A stretch of 64,000 bases of DNA from Rivularia sp965226665 (GCA_965226665.1 OZ245371.1:3596001-3660000), one strand, 5' to 3'; counted from the first letter of the stretch, positions 8,092 through 17,235 are shown. A program made the numbers and translations. The notes: generated by a model from the sequence alone, not told the origin.

Positions 8092-9973
8092 ATGAGCATC
8101 TCCAAACCTCTAAAAAAATCTTATAAGCAGAAGCGTCTTCGTACAAACGATTGGCGATTATTTTTGCGTTTAGTTCCCTACGCTCGCAGCTATAAAAAGC
8201 TTTTGGTGATTTCAATGTTATTGTTAATACCCGTAGCAGTAGCAAATGCCATACAGCCGCTAATAATCGGGCAGGTAATTTCTCTCGTTCGTAAAGAACC
8301 CAGCACCTACGGATTTATCAGCAATAATCCCCAACAAGGATTATTAATCCTGCAAATAGCTTTATTAATTACCGTTGTTATTAAGCTTTTATTAACGGGT
8401 TTTCAAGGATATTTAGTTCAAAAAGTCGGACAGAAAATTACTGCCGATATTCGCAAAGACTTATTTCATCACGTTACTTCCTTAGCAGTACGCTTCTTTG
8501 ATAAAACTCCCGTAGGTAAACTGATTACCAGATTGACATCCGATGTAGAAGTTTTAGGGGATGTATTTGCAACTGGTGCGGTAGGTATATTCGCTGATAT
8601 ATTCTCCACCTTGGTAATTATCGGCTTTATGTTTTATACCCAATGGCAACTAGCATTAATGCTGCTGCTATTGCTTTTCCCCGTATCCGCTTTAATTACC
8701 TTCTTTCAACAGCAGTTTCGTAAAGCGAATTATAAAGCTAGAGAAGAACTTTCCATACTCAATTCCCAGCTACAGGAAAATATTACCGGAATCAACGTAG
8801 TACAGCTATTCCGTAGAGAAAAATTCAACGCTCAACTATTTGAGAAAACCAACAACCTTTACGTCAAAGAAGTAGATACAACAATCTTTCACGATTCAGC
8901 AGTTTCAGCTACTTTAGAATGGATTGCCTTAGTGGCGATCGCCGGAGTATTGTGGGTTGGTGGCTGGTTAATTTTAGGAGAAAATTTAACAGTTGGGATA
9001 TTAGCGAGTTTCATCCTTTACGCTCAACGATTGTTCGATCCTTTACGACAATTCGCCGAAAAATTTACCATCATTCAAGCAGGTTTTACAGCCATCGAAC
9101 GAGTTTCCGATATTTTAGATGAGCCTATCGAAATAAGCGACAAAGTAAATCCCAGATATTCGCTGACAAATAACTTTGAATTCGGATATATCGACGAAAT
9201 AGTAGAAAATTTAGAAACCAACGAAAAAATAGATCCATCAAAATTAGGAGAAATCCGTTTTGAAGAAGTTTGGTTTGCTTATAAAGATGATGATTACGTG
9301 ATCAAGGATTTGGATTTTACCATAAATCCCGGCGAAAAAATCGCTTTAGTTGGTCCGACGGGAGCCGGAAAAAGTACGATAATTCGTTTATTATGCCGTC
9401 TTTACGAACCCAGCAAAGGACGTATTTTAGTAGACGGTATAGATATTAAAGAAATACCCCAAGCCGAATTAAGAAGATATTTAGCCGTAATCTTACAAGA
9501 AGGATTTTTATTTGCTGGCGATGTCAAAAGTAATATTACATTAGGCGACAACTACACCTTTGAAGAAATACAACAAGCAGCGCGTGCGACAAACGTAGAA
9601 GAATTTATCGAACGATTACCCCAGGGTTATAACTCCGAACTTCGTGAAAGAGGAAACCAACATTTCCAGCGGTGAAAAACAGCTTTTAGCCTTCGCACGT
9701 GCCGCAATTCGTAATCCACAAATACTAGTATTAGACGAGGCAACAGCTAACTTAGATGTAGCCACAGAAGCCTTAATTCAAAAAGCCTTAAACGAGCTTT
9801 TGCAAAAACGTACAGCAATTATAATCGCTCACCGATTATCTACAATTCGCAACGTCAACCGCATTTTCGTACTCAAACGCGGTGAATTAATCGAGCAAGG
9901 TACCCACGAAGAATTAATTGAACAAGGTGGATTATACGCAACATTACACAACTTACAAATGCTCAATCAGTAA
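8092..9973 (+). CDS. ABC exporter, fused permease-ATPase (frameshifted)
   Basis: An MsbA/MdlB-type half-exporter of about 626 aa once one base is removed. The N-terminal 330 residues form six membrane helices. The nucleotide-binding domain has Walker A GPTGAGKST (421-429) and Q-loop VILQEGFLFAG, then, after the frameshift, signature ISSGEKQ, Walker B ILVLDEAT and H-loop IIAHRLST. The signature deviates from LSGGQ, as in one half of many heterodimeric exporters. One surplus A in the AAA at 9654-9656 ends the first frame at 9675; without it GTNISSGEKQ reads straight through. No partner half-transporter is adjacent. The substrate is unknown. The sequence after the stop is a heptamer array. Confidence 0.85.
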
Positions 9974-10022
9974 TTGATAATTGGTAATTGGTAATTGGTA
10001 ATTGGTAATTGGTAATTGGTAG
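9966..10022. repeat. STRR: GGTAATT heptamers
   Basis: About seven tandem TTGGTAA units starting at the stop codon of the ABC exporter. Confidence 0.8.
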
Positions 10023-10040
10023 TTGACTATAGATGAATAT

Positions 10041-10079
10041 TAGTAAAAAAGCAAAAACCCGGCTTCTTTCGGAAGCCAG
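10041..10079 (-). terminator. Rho-independent terminator of the 10153-10686 gene
   Basis: Stem GGCTTC (10061-10066) / GAAGCC (10072-10077) with a 5-nt loop. Read on the minus strand it is followed by GGGTTTTTGCTTTTTT, so it fits the end of the minus-strand gene. Confidence 0.75.
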
Positions 10080-10152
10080 GAATTTTAATTAGATTAATTT
10101 TGTAATGTATCTATTTTTGCCTCTTCTTTCAAGGGAAAAACAGAATTACGAA

Positions 10153-10686
10153 TTATTTTTTAATGGGAGCCTTAACTTTACTAGCCATATCTAAAAATGA
10201 ATTCATATTCGCACCAGGGCGACGGCGCATTCCATCATTTTTAGGTATCAGATATTTAGGTGCAAAAAGAGTTTCCTTATTATCTTCGGGTTTATCTGTG
10301 GTTACAGCTTTCTTAGCAGCTTTCTTTTTCTCTTCTTTCTTCTCTACAGGAACAGCTTTAGCTTCTACACCTTTAGCCGTTTGCACCATCTCGACATCAA
10401 CTTCTTGAACTTTCTCGGATGCAACTTCCTTTACCTTATTATCCTTATCCTTTACCTTGACAGTATCTTCTGACTTCAGCTTAGTATCTGCTTGAGCTTT
10501 AGCATCTACTGGCTTATTTTCATTAGCTGGCTTGTTTTCATTAACTGCTGGTTTTTTGCCATTATTAGATGCTTCAACCGGCTTAGAATCAGCCTTTGGC
10601 ATTGGCTCATCTGGCTCATCTTTTAATTGTAAAAAGAACCCACCATCTTTCTTGCTTCCGCCGAAAAGTCCAGATATAAATTTCAT
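10153..10686 (-). CDS. Conserved cyanobacterial hypothetical protein, Lys/Glu-rich
   Basis: A 177-aa protein of unknown function. An N-terminal MKFISGLFGGSKK segment and a C-terminal block (FAPKYLIPKNDGMRRRPG followed by MNSFLDMASKV) look conserved. The ~110 residues between are low-complexity, rich in Lys, Glu, Ala, Val and Asn, and probably disordered. No signal peptide or membrane helix. It is transcribed alone, divergent from the lipase gene, with a clear terminator behind it. A tethered or scaffold role would fit the layout but has no direct support. Confidence 0.7.
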   Translation of the reverse strand: MKFISGLFGGSKKDGGFFLQLKDEPDEPMPKADSKPVEASNNGKKPAVNENKPANENKPVDAKAQADTKLKSEDTVKVKDKDNKVKEVASEKVQEVDVEMVQTAKGVEAKAVPVEKKEEKKKAAKKAVTTDKPEDNKETLFAPKYLIPKNDGMRRRPGANMNSFLDMASKVKAPIKK

Positions 10687-11185
10687 AATTCCCTCAAATT
10701 AAGGTTTTGATAAAACGAAACGTGATTATTTCTTTTGTCTTTTATACCCGAATTTTGACACAATTAATTAATAATTATGTATATTCGTAAATCATTATCA
10801 AAAATACTTAGTATCTATTACCCAACTACTTTCTAAAGATATTAGTATCTTTGGATAGTCTAAGTAACATTTTTGTGTTAATACCACTGCTTGCAAACGC
10901 TAAATGTCTTATACTTCAAGCGATTGGAGGCAATCTACACTTCATCTCAATTATTAAATTTTCTTGTAACTTAGAGCAAGAGTGTGAAAGATGATTTAAC
11001 AAAACGTTACAGTGAACAGTTAGTAGTGAACAGTTAACAGTTACCAGTTACCAGTGAACAGGAGTGGGGGAGGTGGGGAGATGGGGAGAAATATTAACTC
11101 CTAACTGATAACTGCTAACTGATGACTGGTCACTGCTCTCTGATTTCGCTACATTTAATAGACTAAAGTAAATTCTATGTATTAA
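10687..11185. other. Divergent intergenic region with repeats
   Basis: AT-rich in its first 300 nt, where promoter elements of both genes should lie. From about 11010 it holds CAGTTAG/CAGTGAAC-type short repeats and a G-rich run. No RNA gene recognised. Confidence 0.5.
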
Positions 11186-11785
11186 ATGAATCAACAGCGC
11201 AATCCGGTATTGTTAGTTCATGGAATTTGGGATACTGCTAAAGTATTTCGCAGAATGATTCCTTTTCTCAACGAACGCGGTTTGAAGGTTTACGACTTAG
11301 ATTTAGCACCTAATAACGGTACCAAGGGTTTGGATGATTTGGCTCAACAGGTGGCACATAAAGTTGAATCTACCTTTGGAGCGGAACAACCTTTTGATTT
11401 GCTTGGTTTCAGTATGGGGGGAATTGTAAGTCGTTATTACGTCCAGCGTTTAGGTGGAATCAACAGAGTAAAAAGATTTATTACTCTTTCCGCGCCAAAT
11501 CACGGAACTGTTATAGCTTACTTTAATCAAGGGCTTGGTTGCGTGCAGATGCGTCCGCAGAGTCGTTTGCTCAAAGATTTAAATCACGATGCTCAGATGC
11601 TATCGCAAATTAATTTTACTTCGATTTGGACACCTTACGACATGATGATTGTTCCGGCAAATAGTTCTAAAATGCCTGTAGGAGAAAACGTTGTGGTGTC
11701 AGTGATGAATCATGCTTGGATGCTTACCGATGAAAAAAGCTTGAGCGCGATCGCAACTGCATTATCGGCACCAATTAACAGTTAA
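11186..11785 (+). CDS. Alpha/beta hydrolase, lipase-like
   Basis: A 199-aa compact lipase/esterase. VLLVHGIWDTAKVF (residues 9-22) forms the oxyanion-hole strand, GFSMGG (about 74-79) is the nucleophile elbow with Ser76, and SAPNHGT is the usual loop of class-2 lipases. An acid (for example in IWTPYDMMI) and His in VMNHAWML complete the triad. No signal peptide, so likely intracellular or peripheral. The last residues (APINS and stop) are encoded by the start of a CAGTTAACAG repeat array, so the true C-terminus may have been replaced by repeat sequence. Lipid substrate unknown. Confidence 0.82.
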   Translation: MNQQRNPVLLVHGIWDTAKVFRRMIPFLNERGLKVYDLDLAPNNGTKGLDDLAQQVAHKVESTFGAEQPFDLLGFSMGGIVSRYYVQRLGGINRVKRFITLSAPNHGTVIAYFNQGLGCVQMRPQSRLLKDLNHDAQMLSQINFTSIWTPYDMMIVPANSSKMPVGENVVVSVMNHAWMLTDEKSLSAIATALSAPINS

Positions 11786-11880
11786 CAGTTAACAGTGAGC
11801 AGTGAGCAGTGAGCAACTAACAACTATCAACTATCAACTATCAACTAACAACTAACAATTACCAACTCCTAACTCCTAAC
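11775..11880. repeat. Mixed STRR array
   Basis: Consecutive blocks of AACAGTT, GAGCAGT, CAACTAT and CTAACTC units begin inside the last codons of the lipase gene. Confidence 0.7.
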
Positions 11881-11895
11881 TCACAACTCATAATT

Positions 11896-11924
11896 GTACA
11901 GACGTAGCACTGCTACGTCTCTAC
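11896..11924. repeat. Palindromic repeat, family A, overlapping VOC 3' end
   Basis: Same palindrome as at 4003 (arms GACGTAGC / GCTACGTC). Its outer half encodes the last residues (SVET) and the stop codon of the minus-strand VOC gene. Confidence 0.75.
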
Positions 11925-12353
11925 ACTCCTATCCCCAATCTGTGTAAGTTCGGCATTACCAAAAATTGCTTCGGGATATCGATAAAATTTATACTCCATC
12001 AAGTTGTGAAATGGGTCTTCCAGAAAAAAGGTACGATGTTCGAGAGGAGTATTAATAAAACGGTTTTTAGCTGCTTCTCGAAAAGGTAAATTCCGCTGTT
12101 GCGCTCTTACGAGTAAATCTTCCCAGTCAGCTTCTTGAATAAAAACCAAACCGAAATGTCTGGGATAAATACCCTTTTGAGGTGCAATCGGCTCCTTGGT
12201 AACGTGAGCAACTAACTGATGCCCGTAAAGATTGAGAATTAAAGCATTGCGATTTTCTCTACCGGGAGTGCATCCCAAACCATCAACATAATATGCTTTG
12301 GTTTGAGCAATATCAGTTACGGGAAATGCTATGTGGAAGATGACTTTAGACAT
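11913..12353 (-). CDS. VOC-family (glyoxalase/bleomycin-resistance) protein
   Basis: A 146-aa metal-binding VOC protein (glyoxalase I / dioxygenase fold). It starts MSKVIFHIAFPVTDIAQTKA with the first beta-alpha-beta unit; GLGCTPGRE, RHFGLVF and FFLEDPFHNLMEYKFY give the second. Putative ligands are His7 and the Glu of MEYKF. An upstream in-frame ATG at 12434 would add 27 residues, but those come from repeat DNA, so I prefer 12353. The C-terminal RSVET and its TAG stop are made by a family A palindrome. Function beyond the fold is unknown. Confidence 0.78.
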   Translation of the reverse strand: MSKVIFHIAFPVTDIAQTKAYYVDGLGCTPGRENRNALILNLYGHQLVAHVTKEPIAPQKGIYPRHFGLVFIQEADWEDLLVRAQQRNLPFREAAKNRFINTPLEHRTFFLEDPFHNLMEYKFYRYPEAIFGNAELTQIGDRSVET

Positions 12354-12685
12354 GGGGAATTGGGAAATTGAGTTAGGAGTTAGGAATATTGAGTTAAGAG
12401 TAAGTAGGTAGGCATTGAAAATTGTAATTGTCACAAGGGAGTAGGAAATAGGGAGTAGGCAGATTTAGGCAAGGCTTTGAAGCCTGTTTACCCAACCATT
12501 ACATAGGTAGATTTATTTCTGCCGACTTACTTAGTAAGTAGTAAGTAGCGAGTAAGAAGTTATTATTTCTGTTTCTTCCCTCTCTATATTCAACAGTATC
12601 AGAAATCGTATAACAACCACCTATTAACCATTAACTAATAGCCTTATTATTTGATAATTGATCGTTGTTAATTGAAAATTGAAAT
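12354..12685. other. Intergenic region with repeats
   Basis: Holds GAGTTAG and AGTAGGT-type repeats plus an imperfect inverted repeat around AGGCAAGGCTTTGAAGCCTG near 12470. A TTGATAATTG-like run sits just upstream of the next ATG. No gene. Confidence 0.5.
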
Positions 12686-13747
12686 ATGTTCGGAAACCAT
12701 TTAATTGTCGGCGTTTCGGGTACTGCGTTAACTGATGAAGATAAAAGAATTTTGAGTGCAATCAAACCTATAGGAGTTTGCTTTTTTGCTAAGAATTTCC
12801 GCGATGGCGAACCTTATGAATCGTGGTTGCAAACTTTCAAAAAACTTAGCGAAGAAATACGAGAATATACCGAACGCGAATCGATGTTTATTTCCATCGA
12901 TCATGAAGGAGGAAGGGTAATTCGTCCACCTTTACCAATCACGCGATTTCCCTATAGTTATGTGTGTCGCAAACGAGCGCGGGAAGTGGCTGCGGCGATG
13001 GCAACTGAGTTAAAATCCTTGGGAATCAACGTATCTTGGGCACCCGTTGCGGATATATTTTCTAATCCCAATAATCCCATTATCGGGCCGCGCTCCTTCG
13101 ATACAACACCAGAAGCGGCCGCAGAATATGCTCGCGAATACTTCCTCGGACTTAGAGAATCGGGAATTATTGCTTGTGCCAAACATTTTCCCGGACACGG
13201 AGATACTAACACCGATTCACACTTATCTTTACCCGTACTAAATTTAACTAAACAAGCAATAGAAAAGCGAGAATTAATACCTTTCAAAACTTTAATTGCC
13301 GAGAAAATCCCTTTAATTATGACTGCTCATATTCTCTTCCCTGAAATCGGAGGAGATAAACCAGCAACATTTTCCCAACCAATTTTGAGCCAGATATTAA
13401 GAAAAGAACTTGGTTTTGAAGGAGTTGTGGTATCCGATGACTTAGATATGAAAGCCGTCGCGGATATGTATAGTAAAAGCGGTACCGTAGCAAATACATT
13501 AAATGCAGGCTGCGATGTATTTTTGATGTGCGGTAATTTGCCTTCATCATCCACCGCACGAATTGAATTTATTGCCGAAGATTTCGCGAAGTCGTTAGAA
13601 AACGGTAGCCTTGATGAATCAGTTGTAGCAGCAGCAAATGGGAGAATTGAGAAATTATTAAGCGAAACACCGCAATATTCTGTGGAAATGTTGGATAAAA
13701 ATACTTTATTGCAACACGCACAATTGGCTATTAATTGTAGTTTTTAG
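12686..13747 (+). CDS. nagZ: Glycoside hydrolase family 3, beta-N-acetylhexosaminidase
   Basis: A 353-aa single-domain GH3 enzyme matching NagZ in length and motifs, so it probably removes N-acetylglucosamine from muropeptides in cell-wall recycling. IDHEGGRVIR (residues 71-80) is the substrate-binding loop. KHFPGHGDTNTDSH carries the flexible loop with the catalytic His/Asp dyad, and VVSDDLDMKAV contains the nucleophile Asp. No signal peptide, consistent with the cytoplasmic NagZ type. The ATG follows an AATTGAAAATTG stretch with no clear ribosome site. The gene looks monocistronic and intact. The symbol rests on motif and length agreement. Confidence 0.85.
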   Translation: MFGNHLIVGVSGTALTDEDKRILSAIKPIGVCFFAKNFRDGEPYESWLQTFKKLSEEIREYTERESMFISIDHEGGRVIRPPLPITRFPYSYVCRKRAREVAAAMATELKSLGINVSWAPVADIFSNPNNPIIGPRSFDTTPEAAAEYAREYFLGLRESGIIACAKHFPGHGDTNTDSHLSLPVLNLTKQAIEKRELIPFKTLIAEKIPLIMTAHILFPEIGGDKPATFSQPILSQILRKELGFEGVVVSDDLDMKAVADMYSKSGTVANTLNAGCDVFLMCGNLPSSSTARIEFIAEDFAKSLENGSLDESVVAAANGRIEKLLSETPQYSVEMLDKNTLLQHAQLAINCSF

Positions 13748-13751
13748 CCGT

Positions 13752-13778
13752 GTAGAGACGTAGCATTGCTACGTCTCC
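13752..13778. repeat. Palindromic repeat, family A
   Basis: Copy of the GACGTAGC / GCTACGTC palindrome 5 nt after the nagZ stop codon. Confidence 0.7.
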
Positions 13779-13939
13779 AACAATGCGAACAGAAATAAAT
13801 AATCTGTTTTGATATTCCCAATGCCCCATTCCCAATGCCCAATTCCCTATTTTCTAAAATTTACCATTATCCAAGCATTCTCTCAGCAAAAACTCATTTA
13901 ACTTGATATAAATCATATTTAAATAAATATATAAAGCTT

Positions 13940-13957
13940 AAATCTGGTACCAGATTT
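13940..13957. promoter_or_regulatory. Perfect 18-bp palindrome upstream of arsM
   Basis: AAATCTGGTACCAGATTT reads identically on both strands, in an AT-rich region 158 nt before arsM. It could be an operator or a loop-less hairpin. It does not match the 12-2-12 site of SmtB/ArsR proteins. Confidence 0.4.
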
Positions 13958-13978
13958 TTGTCAGCCTTGTAGAATCAA

Positions 13979-14012
13979 CGGTGGGGTGGGTTTGACCTAC
14001 CACCGCTTTTTT
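13979..14012 (+). terminator. Rho-independent terminator between nagZ and arsM
   Basis: Stem CGGTGG / CCACCG (13979-13984, 14000-14005) with an inner GGT/ACC pair, then C and TTTTTT. It is 230 nt after nagZ and 100 nt before arsM, so it either ends a long nagZ message or a short leader/sRNA that begins near the palindrome. Confidence 0.65.
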
Positions 14013-14079
14013 GAGTAAAGGGTTCTCTAACTAACATTTGTTCGACGAATCATTATTAATATTACTATTTATCAAAGAA

Positions 14080-14112
14080 CAATCCAAAATCTAAAATCCA
14101 AAATCTAAAATC
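14080..14112. repeat. STRR: AATCCAA/AATCTAA units upstream of arsM
   Basis: Four heptamer-type units ending two to three nt before the arsM ATG. Confidence 0.75.
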
Positions 14113-14114
14113 GA

Positions 14115-15084
14115 ATGACTTATTTAGAAACAGCAGCCCAATTTTACAGTGACGTAGCCCAAACTCCCGAAATTGGGCTTTGTTGCGTGCAAAGTACTCC
14201 CATGCAGTTACCGGGGTTGCATATTCCTTTAAAAATGCAGGAAATGAACTACGGTTGCGGTACTACAGTTCATGCCAACGAACTCAGTAACGAACCAACA
14301 GTATTATATGTAGGCGTTGGTGGTGGATTAGAAGCTTTGCAATTTGCTTACTTTTCCCGCCGTGCTGGTGCGGTGATTGCAGTAGATCCAGTCGCAGATA
14401 TGCGTCAAGCTGCAAAACAGAATTTGGAAGTAGCAGCCAAAGATAATCCCTGGTTTGATAAAAGCTTTGTAGAAGTTCGCGAAGGCGATGCTTTTAATAT
14501 ACCAGTTGCTGATAGTTCGGTTGATATTGTTGCTCAAAACTGTCTTTTTAATATCTTTGAACCCGAAGATTTAACACGTGCTTTAAAAGAAGCATATCGC
14601 GTCTTAAAACCCGGCGGGCGCTTGCAAATGAGCGACCCAATTGCGACTCGTTCGGTACCGGAACATTTAAAAAAAGATGAGCGATTGAGAGCGATGTGTT
14701 TATCCGGTGCGTTAACTTATGACGAGTACGTTAAACGTATTATCAATGTTGGTTTTGGACAAGTTGAAATTCGCGCTCGTCGTCCCTTATCGTTTATTAG
14801 AAGCTAGCACTTACAACTTAGAAGATAATCTACTTTTAGAAAGTCTTGATTCCGTTGCTTTCAAAGTAGATATTCCAGAAGATGGAGCTTGTGTATTTAC
14901 TGGTAAAACAGCTATTTATGCAGGTACCGAACCATTTTTTGATGATAACCAAGGTCACATTTTACAGCGAGGAATTCCAGCGGCTGTATGCGATAAAACT
15001 GCTAGAAACTTAGCTGCTGCATTACCAGAAAAAGTAATTGTTACCGATTCAACCTGGTATTACGACGGCGGCGGATGTTGTTAA
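14115..15084 (+). CDS. arsM: Arsenosugar-pathway arsenite methyltransferase ArsM (frameshifted)
   Basis: SAM-dependent As(III) methyltransferase, about 322 aa when repaired. It methylates arsenite as the first step of arsenosugar synthesis. The SAM motif is LYVGVGGGLEALQFA (about residues 72-86). Arsenic-binding Cys candidates are Cys23/24 and Cys48, and the protein ends with the family's GGGCC. A surplus C in CCC at 14784-14786 ends the first frame at 14807; removing it joins EIRARRP to YRLLEASTY and the rest of the C-terminal domain. arsS lies 204 nt downstream on the same strand, which supports the call. Heptamer repeats abut the start codon, and no ArsR-type regulator is nearby. The break is probably a sequencing indel. 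Confidence 0.85.
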
Positions 15085-15235
15085 AATTAGTTAAGAGTTA
15101 AGAGTTAAGAGTGAGGAGTGAGGAATTATAGGATTATAACGGCGGATGCATTTGTTTTTGAATTAGGAATAATAAACCTTCAGAATTCAATGATAAATAG
15201 TTTCGAGAAATAAATTGATAATTACTAATTCCTAA

Positions 15236-15284
15236 CTCCTAACTCTTCACTCCTAACTCTTCACTCCTAACTCCTAACTTTTAT
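15236..15284. repeat. STRR: CTAACTC / CTCTTCA units upstream of arsS
   Basis: Tandem CTAACTC and TTCACTC units fill the arsM-arsS spacer up to a few nt before the arsS ATG. Confidence 0.7.
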
Positions 15285-15288
15285 AGAA

Positions 15289-16275
15289 ATGATTCAAACT
15301 ACAGTAACTCCTTTCAAACGTAAACTTAATTCGACCTTAACTAAAAAAGAAATCAACGTTTTGCAAATCAATTTGGGTAAGCGTTGTAATCTTGCTTGCA
15401 GCCACTGTCACGTTGATGCGGGGCCAAAAAGAACTGAAGAATTATCTATAGAAATTTGCGAGCAGTTAATTGAAGTAATCCATAGATTTCCTGAAGTTAA
15501 AATTGTAGACTTAACTGGTGGCGCACCGGAAATGAATTATGGTTTTAAGCCAATTGTTGAAGCTGCAAGGAAGAATAATAAACAGGTAATTGTTCGCTCT
15601 AATTTAACGATTTATTTTGAAGATGGATTTGGCGATATTCCGGAATATTTTGCTAAACATAAAGTCAGAGTTGTTGCTTCTTTACCCTGTTATTTAGCCG
15701 ACAATGTTGATAAAATGCGCGGCGATGGTGTTTTTGATGCTTCGGTGAAAGCGTTGCAATGGTTAAATCAATTAGGCTATGGCAAAGAAGCAGATTTAAT
15801 TTTGGATTTGGTTTATAACCCACAATTACCCACAAACGAAAAATTTGCTTTAACTCCCAACCAAGTTAAGTTAGAACAGGATTACAAAAAGTTCTTACAC
15901 GATAACTTTGGTATTGCATTTAATAACTTATTTGCAATTACTAATTTACCTGTGGGTAGAACTAAGTTTCATTTAGAAAGAACTAAACTATATAAGCCTT
16001 ACTTAGAATTCCTCGAATCGAATTTTAATCCCACCACTGTGGAAAACCTAATGTGTCGCGATGAATTATCAATTGATTATCTTGGTAACGTGTACGATTG
16101 CGACTTTAACCAGATGATGAATATACCAGCGAAAACTCGTAATGGTGAAGATATTACAGTCGCGAAGTTGCTTGAAGCTGGTAATTTGAATTTGATTGAA
16201 GAAGTGCAGACTGCTAGCTATTGTTACGGTTGTACTGCTGGTAGCGGTTCAAGTTGTGGTGGTGCTTTGTTGTAG
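15289..16275 (+). CDS. arsS: Arsenosugar biosynthesis radical SAM protein ArsS
   Basis: Radical SAM enzyme of 328 aa that attaches the 5'-deoxyadenosyl group to dimethylarsenic in arsenosugar synthesis. The iron-sulfur motif is CNLACSHC (Cys33, 37, 40), with the SAM-binding region DLTGGAPEMN following. The C-terminal domain is Cys-rich (MCRDEL, VYDCDF, CYGCTAGSGSSCGGA), as expected for the radical SAM/Cys-rich family now called ArsS. The frame is intact, unlike its partner arsM just upstream, and the pair fits the known arsM-arsS order. Heptamers precede the ATG and no Shine-Dalgarno is visible. Confidence 0.88.
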   Translation: MIQTTVTPFKRKLNSTLTKKEINVLQINLGKRCNLACSHCHVDAGPKRTEELSIEICEQLIEVIHRFPEVKIVDLTGGAPEMNYGFKPIVEAARKNNKQVIVRSNLTIYFEDGFGDIPEYFAKHKVRVVASLPCYLADNVDKMRGDGVFDASVKALQWLNQLGYGKEADLILDLVYNPQLPTNEKFALTPNQVKLEQDYKKFLHDNFGIAFNNLFAITNLPVGRTKFHLERTKLYKPYLEFLESNFNPTTVENLMCRDELSIDYLGNVYDCDFNQMMNIPAKTRNGEDITVAKLLEAGNLNLIEEVQTASYCYGCTAGSGSSCGGALL

Positions 16276-16325
16276 ATTGGGGAGAAGGGGAAGAGGGAAC
16301 AAGAAAGATTAGCTATTTACAACCA

Positions 16326-16348
16326 GGGAGCGAGACGCTCCCACTACA
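16326..16348. repeat. Small hairpin repeat, GGGAGC..GCTCCC family
   Basis: GGGAGCGAGACGCTCCC then ACTACA, as at 1164, 31266, 35908 and 41692. Confidence 0.7.
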
Positions 16349-16451
16349 AATGTATTAGCGTACTAGGTAACAAGTACATAAATCCTCAACAAAATCATCC
16401 TGTTACCAAAATTGTTACCAGCGAACTATTATTGTTTGAAAATTATACAAT

Positions 16452-16532
16452 AGCTATCAAATAAGCAAGTCTCCTTACACCATATTAAAAACCGTGGACC
16501 TCCCTGAAATATCCCACGGTTTCTTTTTTTTA
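16452..16532 (+). ncRNA. Candidate small RNA 1 (Yfr1-like core plus terminator)
   Basis: Unpaired pyrimidine-rich core CTCCTTACAC at 16471-16480, then 9 nt, then a hairpin AAACCGTGG / CCACGGTTT (16489-16497, 16514-16522) and a run of eight T. The core resembles the ACUCCUCACAC centre of cyanobacterial Yfr1, with one change in the shared part. The 5' end is a guess, and I found no convincing -35. It could also be only the arsS terminator, 214 nt after that gene. Confidence 0.4.
16489..16532 (+). terminator. Rho-independent terminator
   Basis: A 9-bp perfect stem AAACCGTGG / CCACGGTTT with a 16-nt loop, followed by CTTTTTTTT. Confidence 0.8.
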
Positions 16533-16639
16533 TTTATAATTAGTTTCATGTTTTAGAATAGATGATTGTCTAATAAAAAGTCTTGTTTCAAAAAACGATA
16601 CGACGGCATTTGTGCAGTTACTTGCTGGTTATAATAAGG

Positions 16640-16705
16640 TTAACGTTAAGCTCCTCACATTACATTCAAAAGCCGTTAAACTTTGTGTTTCGCGGTTTTT
16701 TATTT
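16640..16705 (+). ncRNA. Candidate small RNA 2 (Yfr1-like core plus terminator)
   Basis: A TATAAT box (16630-16635) is followed by a ~65-nt segment with CTCCTCACA at 16651-16659, 9 nt of linker, a hairpin AAAGCCG / CGGTTTT (16669-16675, 16693-16699, one G-U pair) and a T-rich end. CTCCTCACA is nine of the eleven bases of the Yfr1 core. The 5' stem usual in Yfr1 is weak here (TTAACGTTAA). The element is convergent with the lipocalin-like gene. Confidence 0.45.
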
Positions 16706-16708
16706 GTT

Positions 16709-17179
16709 TTATGCCTGTTCTACCCGTTCCCAAGTCAATTCAAAGATTTTGGGTGTATCATCGCTTTTACTTGGTGGGGTTTTCAAAGTAACTCGATTTC
16801 CATTTAATGTAAAAGTCCGAGTTAAACTCTTACCTATACGATTGGGAATTGATGCTATTTCTACATGATGAATTACTTTGTTGCCATCAATGCTATAACT
16901 TCCAGCGTATGAATTAAAGGTGGAAAACGCTTCTGCTCTTTCTTCAATTGGTACTCCATGTATGGCAGCAGTAAGAGGTGAAGCTGAATTACCGCTTAAT
17001 AATGCGCGATCGCCTTTTGAGAAAATAACCATCATTTTACCTTCGATGGTATAGGTGATGTAGCCAATTGGGTTAGCTCCGAATACTTCTTTATCTATAT
17101 TTCCGTTGGGGAATATGGCTGTTATTGATATTAGTTTCCAAGTTCCGAGTAGCGGGTTATTTTGAGATAAATTGGACAT
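16709..17179 (-). CDS. Lipocalin-like domain protein
   Basis: A 156-aa protein that matches the bacterial lipocalin-like domain. It opens with the NPLLGTWKLISI strand and has alternating beta-strands (YITYTIEGKMMVIFS, GSYSIDGNKVIHHVEI, RTFTLNGNRVTLKT) ending FELTWERV. Such proteins probably bind a small hydrophobic ligand, and the ligand is unknown. No signal peptide, so cytoplasmic. The start codon follows GGTAATT heptamers. A lysozyme gene lies just upstream on the same strand, 57 nt away, so the two could be co-transcribed, but no functional link is evident. Confidence 0.75.
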   Translation of the reverse strand: MSNLSQNNPLLGTWKLISITAIFPNGNIDKEVFGANPIGYITYTIEGKMMVIFSKGDRALLSGNSASPLTAAIHGVPIEERAEAFSTFNSYAGSYSIDGNKVIHHVEIASIPNRIGKSLTRTFTLNGNRVTLKTPPSKSDDTPKIFELTWERVEQA

Positions 17180-17235
17180 TACGAATGAATTGATAGTTGG
17201 TAATTGGTAATTGGTAATTGATAATTGGTTGGATG

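Noticed and set aside
11913..12434. Longer VOC protein starting at 12434
   Set aside because: The extra 27 residues derive from GAGTTAG-type repeat DNA; the domain begins at the Met at 12353.
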